Assembly (NCBI RefSeq): GCF_027158005.1
Contig: NZ_JAPVLQ010000006.1
Location: 310,001 to 374,000 of the forward strand
Length of the DNA stretch: 64,000 bases
Direction: 5' to 3'
Source: Rhodococcus sp. H36-A4
Lineage (GTDB): Bacteria > Actinomycetota > Actinomycetes > Mycobacteriales > Mycobacteriaceae
Shown: piece by piece, positions 45,464-52,456 of the stretch
Numbering within the stretch: the first letter of the stretch is position 1
How the letters are laid out: the number at the start of each line of letters is the position of its first letter
Made by a program: the position numbers and the translations under genes
The notes under the pieces: model-generated
Told to the model about the DNA's origin: nothing
Database searches by the model: none
What the model saw: only the letters and a program-made list of their open reading frames with translations

Positions 45464-46852
45464 ATGAGCATCCAACCGGTCGAATCGAAGCGTCATCACG
45501 TCGTTGTCATCGGTTCCGGATTCGGTGGCTTGTTCGGCGTCAAGGCACTCAAGAAGGCCGACGTCGACGTCACTCTGGTCGCTAAGACCACCCACCATCT
45601 ATTCCAGCCTCTTCTCTACCAGGTGGCCACCGGCATCCTGTCCGTGGGCGAAATTGCGCCCACGACGAGGGTCATCCTGCGTAAGCAGAAGAATGCTGAA
45701 GTACTCCTCGGTGACGTTCTAGCCATCGATCTGACGGCCAAGACCGTCACCTCCAAGCTTCTCGAACGCGTCACCGTCACCCATTTCGACAGCCTCATCG
45801 TCGCGGCCGGAGCGCAGCAGTCGTACTTCGGCAACGACCACTTCGCCGAGTTCGCGCCTGGCATGAAGACGATCGACGACGCTCTCGAGCTTCGTGGTCG
45901 TATTCTCGGCGCGTTCGAGCAGGCCGAATTGTCGGACGATCAGGAGGAGAAGGACCGTCTGATGACCTTCGTGGTTGTCGGTGCCGGACCTACCGGTGTC
46001 GAACTCGCCGGTCAGATAGCAGAATTGGCAGATCGCACCCTCGACGGTGCATTCCGAAATATCGACCCCCGTGATGCGCGTGTCATTCTGCTCGATGCCG
46101 CCCCGGCCGTGCTGCCGCCCATGGGCGAAAAGCTCGGCCAGAAAGCCGCAGCACGTCTCGAGAAGCTGGGCGTCGAGATTCAGCTCAACGCCATGGTCAC
46201 CGACGTGGACAACGACGGCCTGACCGTCAAGGAAAAGGACGGTACAACCCGTCGCATCGACGCACAGTGCAAGGTCTGGTCCGCCGGAGTACAGGGCAGC
46301 CCACTGGGGAAGCAACTCACTGATCAGTCCGGGTCCGAGACCGATCGTGCAGGGAGGGTCATCGTCGAACCCGACCTGACAGTCAAAGGCCATCCCAATG
46401 TTTTCGTGGTCGGCGACCTGATGTCCGTCGAGGATGTTCCCGGTATGGCACAGGGCGCGATCCAGGGGGCCAACTACGCCGCCAAGCAGATCAAGGCGTC
46501 ACTGACAGGTGCTGATCCTGCAGAGCGCAAGCCGTTCAAATACTTCGACAAGGGGTCCATGGCAACGGTGTCGCGTTTCAACGCCGTCGCCAAGGTCGGA
46601 AAGTTCGAGTTCGGCGGCTTCATCGCTTGGGTCATGTGGCTCGCGTTGCACCTGTACTACCTAGTCGGTTACCGCAGCCGCCTGACTACGGTCATTTCTT
46701 GGTTCGTCACCTTCCTCGGCAAGGGACGTGCACAGATGGCGTCTACCGAGCAGCAGGTGTTCGCCCGATTGGCCATCGAACAATTGAACTCGATGGAATC
46801 GAAACGCTCGTCGAAGAGGGTTGAAAAGCAGGAGGAGAAAGCCGCAGGCTGA
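45464..46852 (+). CDS. ndh: Type II NADH dehydrogenase
   Basis: 462 residues. N-terminal FAD-binding motif VVVIGSGFGGLFGVKAL, the HHLFQPLLYQVATGILSVGEIAPTTR segment typical of NDH-2, NADH-binding VVVGAGPTGVELAGQIAEL near residue 170, second FAD motif NVFVVGDLM, and a C-terminal amphipathic membrane anchor (WVMWLALHLYYLVGYRSRL). It transfers electrons from NADH to menaquinone at the inner face of the membrane without pumping protons. The ATG is preceded by AGGAG. Monocistronic. Confidence 0.96.
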   Translation: MSIQPVESKRHHVVVIGSGFGGLFGVKALKKADVDVTLVAKTTHHLFQPLLYQVATGILSVGEIAPTTRVILRKQKNAEVLLGDVLAIDLTAKTVTSKLLERVTVTHFDSLIVAAGAQQSYFGNDHFAEFAPGMKTIDDALELRGRILGAFEQAELSDDQEEKDRLMTFVVVGAGPTGVELAGQIAELADRTLDGAFRNIDPRDARVILLDAAPAVLPPMGEKLGQKAAARLEKLGVEIQLNAMVTDVDNDGLTVKEKDGTTRRIDAQCKVWSAGVQGSPLGKQLTDQSGSETDRAGRVIVEPDLTVKGHPNVFVVGDLMSVEDVPGMAQGAIQGANYAAKQIKASLTGADPAERKPFKYFDKGSMATVSRFNAVAKVGKFEFGGFIAWVMWLALHLYYLVGYRSRLTTVISWFVTFLGKGRAQMASTEQQVFARLAIEQLNSMESKRSSKRVEKQEEKAAG

Positions 46853-46880
46853 CCGCTTTACCGAAGCTGATCACTCGGCG

Positions 46881-47264
46881 TCATTCGTGCACATCTCGTG
46901 CATGGGTGGCGCCGAGTTGGTGCAACATGCCGTGCACGACGTCGTCGTCGAGTCTGTAGGTCATCTTCTTGCCTTCGCGCTGAACGACAACCCATCCCTC
47001 GTTGCGAAGAAGGCGTAGTGCGTGCGAGACGGAGGTCGGCGTCATCTCCAGCGCCGACGCCAGGTCGGTCACGCAAATACCCGGCGCCCTGTGCATGCAC
47101 AGCAGAATGCGGAGCCGGGTCGGATCGCCCAACAGGTCGAAGCGTTGGACCCACACCCCGATGTCGTCGACTGCATCGATTGCGGCACGCGCCTGGGTGA
47201 CGTGTTCGGGATCGAAGGCTCCGGCCCCCGGCGACGACATACCGCTACCGGCCGATTCACTCAT
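46881..47264 (-). CDS. ArsR-family winged-helix regulator
   Basis: 127 residues from the ATG at 47264; upstream codons look non-coding. The wHTH is clear: LLGDPTRLRILLCMHRAPGICVTDLASALEMTPTSVSHALRLLRNEGWVVVQREGKKMTYRLDD. The C-terminus ends in a His/Asp/Glu-rich tail (HQLGATHARDVHE) that could be an alpha-5 metal site, as in nickel/cobalt or zinc sensors of this family. No metal transporter is adjacent, so the effector is open. Confidence 0.9.
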   Translation of the reverse strand: MSESAGSGMSSPGAGAFDPEHVTQARAAIDAVDDIGVWVQRFDLLGDPTRLRILLCMHRAPGICVTDLASALEMTPTSVSHALRLLRNEGWVVVQREGKKMTYRLDDDVVHGMLHQLGATHARDVHE

Positions 47265-47363
47265 GATCGCAACGGTAGTGCGTCGAGTCCGAGGAGTGCC
47301 ATCGACGCGACAACGCAGCGCAGACACGAGCGTTCGCCCCGCGCCGACAGTCCACCTGCAAGC

Positions 47364-47834
47364 TCATGTCGCGGCGTTTCCCAGAATTGCTGTGTCGACG
47401 ATATTTGCGAGTCGAACTTTGCCTTGCGCAACAAGCTTTCCGGCTTCGTCGGATATGTCCACCTGCCAGATCTGCTGAGTGCGGCCCCGATGGACGGGCG
47501 TGGCAACGCCGGTGAGTTGTCCCGAACGCGTTGCGCGGAGGAAGTCCGTGTTGTTGTTGACGCCAACGACGTGTCCGCGGTCGCCGAGCCACACGCTTCC
47601 GCCGATGCTGGCAAGCGACTCGACCACGGCACAGAGAACCCCACCGTGCATGATCCCGGCTGGTTGGTGCAGCTTGGGTGTCACATCCCAGGAAGCACGG
47701 ACTCGATCACCAGAGACCTCGAGATACTCGAGCCCCAGGGTGCCGTCGAAACCCTGGGCGACCATCTCGGTGATGTCGGTTGGATCGACATTCGTGTCAG
47801 AGGTAGTTGTTTCCTTCGGTTCGGTCTGGCTCAT
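47364..47834 (-). CDS. PaaI-type hotdog thioesterase
   Basis: 156 residues with a single hotdog fold: GTLGLEYLEVSGDRVRASWDVTPKLHQPAGIMHGGVLCAVVESLASIGG. The HGG motif and downstream catalytic glutamate (VVES) place it with acyl-CoA thioesterases such as PaaI and 1,4-dihydroxy-2-naphthoyl-CoA thioesterase. A homologue is found beside the blaI/blaR pair in Mycobacterium tuberculosis, and a blaI/blaR pair lies 9 kb away here. DHNA-CoA hydrolysis in menaquinone synthesis is one plausible job. Confidence 0.87.
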   Translation of the reverse strand: MSQTEPKETTTSDTNVDPTDITEMVAQGFDGTLGLEYLEVSGDRVRASWDVTPKLHQPAGIMHGGVLCAVVESLASIGGSVWLGDRGHVVGVNNNTDFLRATRSGQLTGVATPVHRGRTQQIWQVDISDEAGKLVAQGKVRLANIVDTAILGNAAT

Positions 47835-47912
47835 CAGGCCCTCCTAGGGTGTCGTGGCCGCGCGTGGCGAGCGGCGTGTGATCTCACCAGGACTACACGA
47901 GACCCAGCCGAG

Positions 47913-47956
47913 AAAAATCGGCGGGCCCCACATCCGAATGGATGTGAGGCCCGCCG
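47913..47956 (-). terminator. Intrinsic terminator after the FhuF-like gene
   Basis: 17-bp stem with one mismatch (47919-47935 and 47940-47956) and a 4-base loop. On the minus strand it is followed by five T residues (47913-47917). It separates the FhuF-like gene from the thioesterase gene. Confidence 0.85.
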
Positions 47957-48054
47957 CGGCAAGGACCGGGAGTCACTGCAGCCCTCAGGACTCCGGCGCG
48001 GTCCGTTAGTTCAATGCAAGCCTAGGCTATCCTTATCCGATCGACAAGTGGTAA

Positions 48055-48816
48055 TCACGGGGCGCGCAAGCGAAGTCGCCCGATCGATGCCGGACGAGAA
48101 CGAACCGGAACACCGGCAGCAACGAACGCGTCGAGAAGATCCTGACCGCGACGAGCACTCGATACTCCGAGCGATCCAGACAACATGGGCACGTGTGTCG
48201 ATGCACCGAGCACTGCATCGCCCACCAACGACCAGAAGACCCGCAAGTTGAGGGGCGCACGATCAGCGATCGCCCGGGCAACGACATCGAGGGAAGTGAC
48301 GCATCGGTGAGCCGTCCAGATCAGCAGTGCTTCCTCGCAGGGGAGAGTGACCGTCCCCGAAGCTCCATCGAGGCTGTCGCCGGGCAAGACTCTCAATACG
48401 GGTGAGGTAAGCCCTGCCCAGTCGATTCCGCCGTCGCTGTCCATGTGAATCCACAGATTGTCGATACCCGGATCCCACGCCCGCCCTTGAAGAACCAAAA
48501 GCGCGACGACGCGGCCCACGATTGCATGAATCAACGCGGTTGCCACCTGGACAGCTGCCACCTCGGGAGTCTTCACGTCCTCGAGAGAGCGAGTGATCAT
48601 CTGCTCTACTCGACCTCTTTCGAGGCCTGCGGCCAACTGCCACCAGCGACGCTTGGCCTCGTTTGCCATCGATGCAACCGCATACATGCGGGGATAGTCC
48701 GAGTTCAACGCACGAAGACCGACGCTGGCCGCGCCCAGTGGACCGACGTCGTCGCTGCACGTAAGCGAACGATGCACATCGGCCCAGGCATCGGACGTCG
48801 TTGTTGCAACTGACAC
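48055..48816 (-). CDS. FhuF-like siderophore-iron reductase family protein lacking the C-terminal cysteines
   Basis: 253 residues. The body resembles the FhuF/IucA C-terminal-like iron-transport fold: YPRMYAVASMANEAKRRWWQLAAGLERG, EVAAVQVATALIHAIVGRVVALLVLQGRAWDPG, LNLRVFWSLVGDAVLGASTHV. True FhuF proteins end in a CC...CxxC cluster binding [2Fe-2S]; here the end is SRPASIGRLRLRAP without cysteines. The role is assigned mainly from the divergent iron-box promoter and the facing FecCD transporter. It may be an Fe-S-free member acting in iron-siderophore handling. Confidence 0.72.
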   Translation of the reverse strand: MSVATTTSDAWADVHRSLTCSDDVGPLGAASVGLRALNSDYPRMYAVASMANEAKRRWWQLAAGLERGRVEQMITRSLEDVKTPEVAAVQVATALIHAIVGRVVALLVLQGRAWDPGIDNLWIHMDSDGGIDWAGLTSPVLRVLPGDSLDGASGTVTLPCEEALLIWTAHRCVTSLDVVARAIADRAPLNLRVFWSLVGDAVLGASTHVPMLSGSLGVSSARRGQDLLDAFVAAGVPVRSRPASIGRLRLRAP

Positions 48817-48840
48817 CAGAACACTCCCTTGTTCGAAAGG

Positions 48841-48861
48841 TACAACCCTTAACGGGTTGTA
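48841..48861. promoter_or_regulatory. TACAACCC-N5-GGGTTGTA dyad beside the iron box
   Basis: 8-bp perfect inverted repeat (48841-48848 and 48854-48861) abutting the iron box. It could be a second regulator site or a transcript hairpin. Confidence 0.45.
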
Positions 48862-48862
48862 A

Positions 48863-48881
48863 TATAGGTTAGCCTAACCAA
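48863..48881. promoter_or_regulatory. IdeR/DtxR-type iron box
   Basis: TATAGGTTAGCCTAACCAA fits the actinobacterial iron-box consensus (TTAGGTTAGGCTAACCTAA type) with the central dyad intact. It overlaps a possible -10 (TAATAT, 48860-48865) in the divergent promoter between the FhuF-like gene and the FecCD operon. Iron-dependent repression of both directions is inferred. Confidence 0.88.
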
Positions 48882-49017
48882 TCCATCTGGTCGACACCGC
48901 GTCTTCATCATTTTTCGCCTGTACGGATTGGCTACCCTTCCCGGACGCACGGACTGACAAAGGGTTCCGTAACCTAAGCAGCGGTACCTTCAAACAAAGT
49001 GAGGAGTCACAACAACA

Positions 49018-50493
49018 GTGACGACGGCCCCATCGCTCGGATCGAAAAATCCCCGTCGACCATCGGACGTGGACTTTTCGAGAGAGGAGATCCCACGCGG
49101 CCCTGCCCCGTGGTTTCTTCGCGTCCTGGCAGCGATCGTCGACCTTGCGATCGTGTTGCTACCTGTGGGCATCGGGTGGTCGATCGTCGATTCTCTCCGC
49201 GACGACAATGGTGGTGGTGAGGCGGACAGGTTCGTCTTCGGAGCCATCTCGGTGATCGTTGCAATCGGGCTGCTGCTGTGGAATCAGGGTTTTCGCACCG
49301 GGCGCGACGGTCAGAGCACTGGCAGGCGATGGACCGGACTCGTAGTCCGCGACTCCGCGACCGGAGGACCGATCGGTGTCCGTCGGGGACTCTGCAGGCA
49401 GTTCGCTCTCGGCCGCTCGAGCACTGAGGTGGTACGCGACAAGACCGCATACGCCGAAAAGTTCGCACCCGTCACGCGCGACACCTCGGTGCAGGCCATC
49501 CGTAGACGTAGGCTGTTCGGACTTCTCGTTCTGACCGTCGCGCTGGCAGCGGCGATTCTCGCGAGCATCGCCATCGGAGCGAGGCCGCTTACATTCGAGG
49601 AGATCGGCAATGCACTGGTGCATTCGACTGGCACCGATACCGACATCATCGTTCGTACTCTGCGCCTCCCGCGCACCCTCCTTGCGCTTGTCGTCGGAAT
49701 CGCGCTCGGGATCGCCGGAGCCCTGATTCAGGGCCACACCAGAAACCCCCTGGCCGACGCCGGGTTGCTGGGTCTGAATGCCGGCGCAGCCTTCTTCGTC
49801 GTGCTCGCCATCTACCTGTTCGGATTCAACTCCCCCAGCCAGTATCTCTGGTTCGCCTTTGCCGGTTCGGCGCTGGCGAGCGTCGTGGTATTCGGGTTGT
49901 CCTCGATCGGGAATGGGAAGGCGAGTCCGCTCAATCTTGCGCTCGCGGGTGCTGCGGTCGCGTTCTTCCTGGCAGCCATGACCAATGCAGTGGTGCTGAT
50001 AGACCAAACAACCTTGGACGGTTACCGGTTCTGGTCGGTGGGCTCGGTTGCCGGCCGAGGGCTGGACGTCCTCTGGCAGGTTCTCCCGTTTCTCGTGCTC
50101 GGCGTGGTCATCGCTCTCGCCAGTACTCCGGGCCTCAACGTCATGAGCCTCGGCGAGGACGTCGCACGCTCGTTGGGTGTCAACATCGCACTCAGCAGAA
50201 CTGTCGGCATCATCGCCATTACGCTGCTTACGGGTGCCGCGACGGCTGCGTGCGGACCGATCGCGTTCATCGGACTGGTAGTGCCACACGTTGCCCGCGT
50301 CGTCACCGGACCGGACTATCGATGGCTGGTCCCTTACGCAGGTTTGATGGGCGGCGTGATGCTTCTGATGGCAGATGTCATCGGACGCGTTGTCGTGCGC
50401 CCCGGCGAACTACAAGTGGGCATCGTCGTTGCACTGTTCGGCGCCCCGTTCTTCATTGCGCTGGTCCGTCGACGAAAGTTGGCGAGCCTGTGA
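49018..50493 (+). CDS. RDD domain-FecCD fusion, siderophore ABC transporter permease
   Basis: 491 residues from a GTG start with GAGGAG upstream. Residues 1-~145 form an RDD-type membrane domain (two helices, GRRWTGLVVRDSATGGPIGVRRGLCRQF); residues ~165-491 are a full FecCD permease (LRLPRTLLALVVGIALGIAGALIQGHTRNPLADAGLLGLNAGAAF; GPIAFIGLVVPHVAR; ELQVGIVVALFGAPFFI). The fusion accounts for the extra length over the usual ~340. It would import ferric siderophores with the next permease and ATPase; no substrate-binding lipoprotein is encoded here. First gene of an iron-box-controlled operon; its stop overlaps the next start (GTGA). Confidence 0.93.
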   Translation: MTTAPSLGSKNPRRPSDVDFSREEIPRGPAPWFLRVLAAIVDLAIVLLPVGIGWSIVDSLRDDNGGGEADRFVFGAISVIVAIGLLLWNQGFRTGRDGQSTGRRWTGLVVRDSATGGPIGVRRGLCRQFALGRSSTEVVRDKTAYAEKFAPVTRDTSVQAIRRRRLFGLLVLTVALAAAILASIAIGARPLTFEEIGNALVHSTGTDTDIIVRTLRLPRTLLALVVGIALGIAGALIQGHTRNPLADAGLLGLNAGAAFFVVLAIYLFGFNSPSQYLWFAFAGSALASVVVFGLSSIGNGKASPLNLALAGAAVAFFLAAMTNAVVLIDQTTLDGYRFWSVGSVAGRGLDVLWQVLPFLVLGVVIALASTPGLNVMSLGEDVARSLGVNIALSRTVGIIAITLLTGAATAACGPIAFIGLVVPHVARVVTGPDYRWLVPYAGLMGGVMLLMADVIGRVVVRPGELQVGIVVALFGAPFFIALVRRRKLASL

Positions 50494-51593
50494 CCACAGT
50501 GAAATCGAATACCACGTCCGCGGAGGCAACGAGGCTGACAGTTCCGTCCAGGCCTGGATTCCGGATCGGTCGCTTCTCGCTGGTACGGCGCCCCTTCATG
50601 GTGCTCGTCAATCTCGTTCTGTTGGCGGCACTGTTGCTGGTGGTGTGCCTCAACATCGGACGGGGAGACTTCCCCCTGTCGATAGGGCACGTCATCGACG
50701 TGCTGCTCGGTGGCGGCACCCGAATCGAACGATTCATCGTGATGGACTTACGATTGCCGCGCTCTCTTACCGGGGTGCTCGTCGGGATGGCACTCGGTAT
50801 GTCCGGTGCTGTGACGCAATCCATTTCGCGAAACTCACTGGCAAGTCCAGATATTCTCGGTATCACCGCCGGCGCCAGCGCGGCAGCCGTCGCGCTCATC
50901 GTCCTCGGTGGCGGTAGCACCTTCGCCGGCATACTCGCGACCCTCGGGTTGCCGCTCGCTGCGCTCATCGGTGGAATCGCCACCGCGGTGGTCATCTACG
51001 CACTCGCATGGAAGCGCGGCGTCCAGGGATTTCGGTTGATACTCGTCGGAATCGCTATCAATGCCATGCTGACAGCGTCGATCGGATGGCTTCTCATCAG
51101 TGCCGACATAAACGACGTGTCCCGAGCTCAGCTGTGGCTCAACGGCTCGCTGAACGGTGCAGACTGGAGTTCGGTGTGGCCGGTCCTGGGCGCGGTACTC
51201 GTTGTCGGCGGCCTGACCGTCATGTCGACTTTCACCCTCGGCGCTCTCCGCCTCGGCGACGACAACGCCCGATCCCTCGGCGTGCGACTGCAATTGCGTC
51301 AGGCAACAATGCTTCTCGCTGCGGTAGCGCTCGCGGCCATCGCGACGGCCGCTGCAGGCCCCATCGGATTCGTGGCGTTGGCAGCCCCCCAGATCGCACT
51401 GCGGCTACTGAGAACACCCGGTCCGCCGATCATTGCGTCGGCGATCCTGGGTGGGTTACTCGTCGTCGGCAGCGATCTCATAGCGCGAACGATCCTGCCG
51501 GTAGAGCTTCCCGTCGGCATCGTGACCTCCGCACTCGGCGGACCGTTCCTTCTGTACCTTCTAGTCCGAAGTAATCGAAAGGCCTCCGCATGA
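50490..51593 (+). CDS. FecCD-family siderophore ABC transporter permease
   Basis: 367 residues from the GTG at 50490, which overlaps the previous stop by four bases; open sequence further upstream belongs to the preceding gene. About nine transmembrane helices, with MDLRLPRSLTGVLVGMALGMSGAVTQSISRNSLASPDILGITAGASAAAV, GPIGFVALAAPQIALRL and ELPVGIVTSALGGPFLLYLLVR. It pairs with the RDD-FecCD subunit as a heterodimeric channel. Confidence 0.95.
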   Translation: MTTVKSNTTSAEATRLTVPSRPGFRIGRFSLVRRPFMVLVNLVLLAALLLVVCLNIGRGDFPLSIGHVIDVLLGGGTRIERFIVMDLRLPRSLTGVLVGMALGMSGAVTQSISRNSLASPDILGITAGASAAAVALIVLGGGSTFAGILATLGLPLAALIGGIATAVVIYALAWKRGVQGFRLILVGIAINAMLTASIGWLLISADINDVSRAQLWLNGSLNGADWSSVWPVLGAVLVVGGLTVMSTFTLGALRLGDDNARSLGVRLQLRQATMLLAAVALAAIATAAAGPIGFVALAAPQIALRLLRTPGPPIIASAILGGLLVVGSDLIARTILPVELPVGIVTSALGGPFLLYLLVRSNRKASA

Positions 51594-52456
51594 CCGCCAC
51601 CGATTTGCCACGTCTCGTCGCGGAGGATCTCACCCTCGGATATGGAGACCGCATCGTCGTCGAGAATCTCGGCCTGGAGGTTCGGACCGGTGTGATCACC
51701 ACGGTGATCGGTCCCAACGGGTGCGGCAAATCAACTTTGTTGCGCGCACTCGGCCGGTTGCTGAAACCGAAGTCGGGCAGGGTGGTCCTCGACGGAAAAG
51801 CGATCTCGTCGATGCGCACGAAGGACGTCGCGCGGGTCCTCGGGATGCTGCCTCAGGCACCGGTCGCGCCGGAAGGCTTGACTGTCGCCGACCTCGTCTC
51901 ACGGGGTCGCCACCCCAATCAATCCTGGATTCGACAGTGGAGCTCGGACGACGAGTCGGAGGTCGCGAACGCCCTCGAGCTGACCGGAGTCGGCGATCTG
52001 GCCGATCGTCCTGTCGACGAACTGTCCGGTGGTCAGCGCCAGCGGGCTTGGATTTCCATGGCACTTGCACAGGGCACGGACATTCTGCTGCTCGACGAAC
52101 CAACCACTTACCTTGACCTCGCTCACTCGCTGGAGGTTCTCGACTTGATCGACCGACTCCACGAGGACCTGGGCCGCACCGTGATCATGGTGCTTCACGA
52201 CCTCAACTTGGCCATTCGCTACAGCGACCAGATCATCGTCATGTCACAGGGCAAGATAGTCGAAGCGGGTCGCCCCCAGGACGTAATCTCCGAAAAGCTT
52301 CTACTCGACGTGTTCGGCCTCGAAGCGAGGGTGATCGAAGATCCGGTTTCCGATCGCCCCCTCATCGTTCCTATCGGTACTCGACACGTCTACGGCGCCG
52401 TAGGCGGCCCACACAGGGAAGCGGTCGTAACGACCTCGTTCTCCTCGGAGAGCTAA
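51590..52456 (+). CDS. Siderophore ABC transporter ATP-binding protein (FepC-like)
   Basis: 288 residues; the ATG overlaps the permease stop (ATGA). Walker A GPNGCGKST, Q-loop LPQAP, signature LSGGQRQRAW, Walker B DILLLDEPTTYLDLAH and switch histidine VLHDLN are all present. ATPase of the ferric-siderophore importer. Its stop codon overlaps that of the convergent LPG-synthase-like gene. Confidence 0.96.
   Translation: MTATDLPRLVAEDLTLGYGDRIVVENLGLEVRTGVITTVIGPNGCGKSTLLRALGRLLKPKSGRVVLDGKAISSMRTKDVARVLGMLPQAPVAPEGLTVADLVSRGRHPNQSWIRQWSSDDESEVANALELTGVGDLADRPVDELSGGQRQRAWISMALAQGTDILLLDEPTTYLDLAHSLEVLDLIDRLHEDLGRTVIMVLHDLNLAIRYSDQIIVMSQGKIVEAGRPQDVISEKLLLDVFGLEARVIEDPVSDRPLIVPIGTRHVYGAVGGPHREAVVTTSFSSES

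Noticed and set aside
48017-48035. Degenerate second iron box (minus strand TAAGGATAGCCTAGGCTTG)
   Set aside because: It keeps only part of the consensus and lies downstream of the FhuF-like gene and upstream of its terminator, where it could control nothing obvious.
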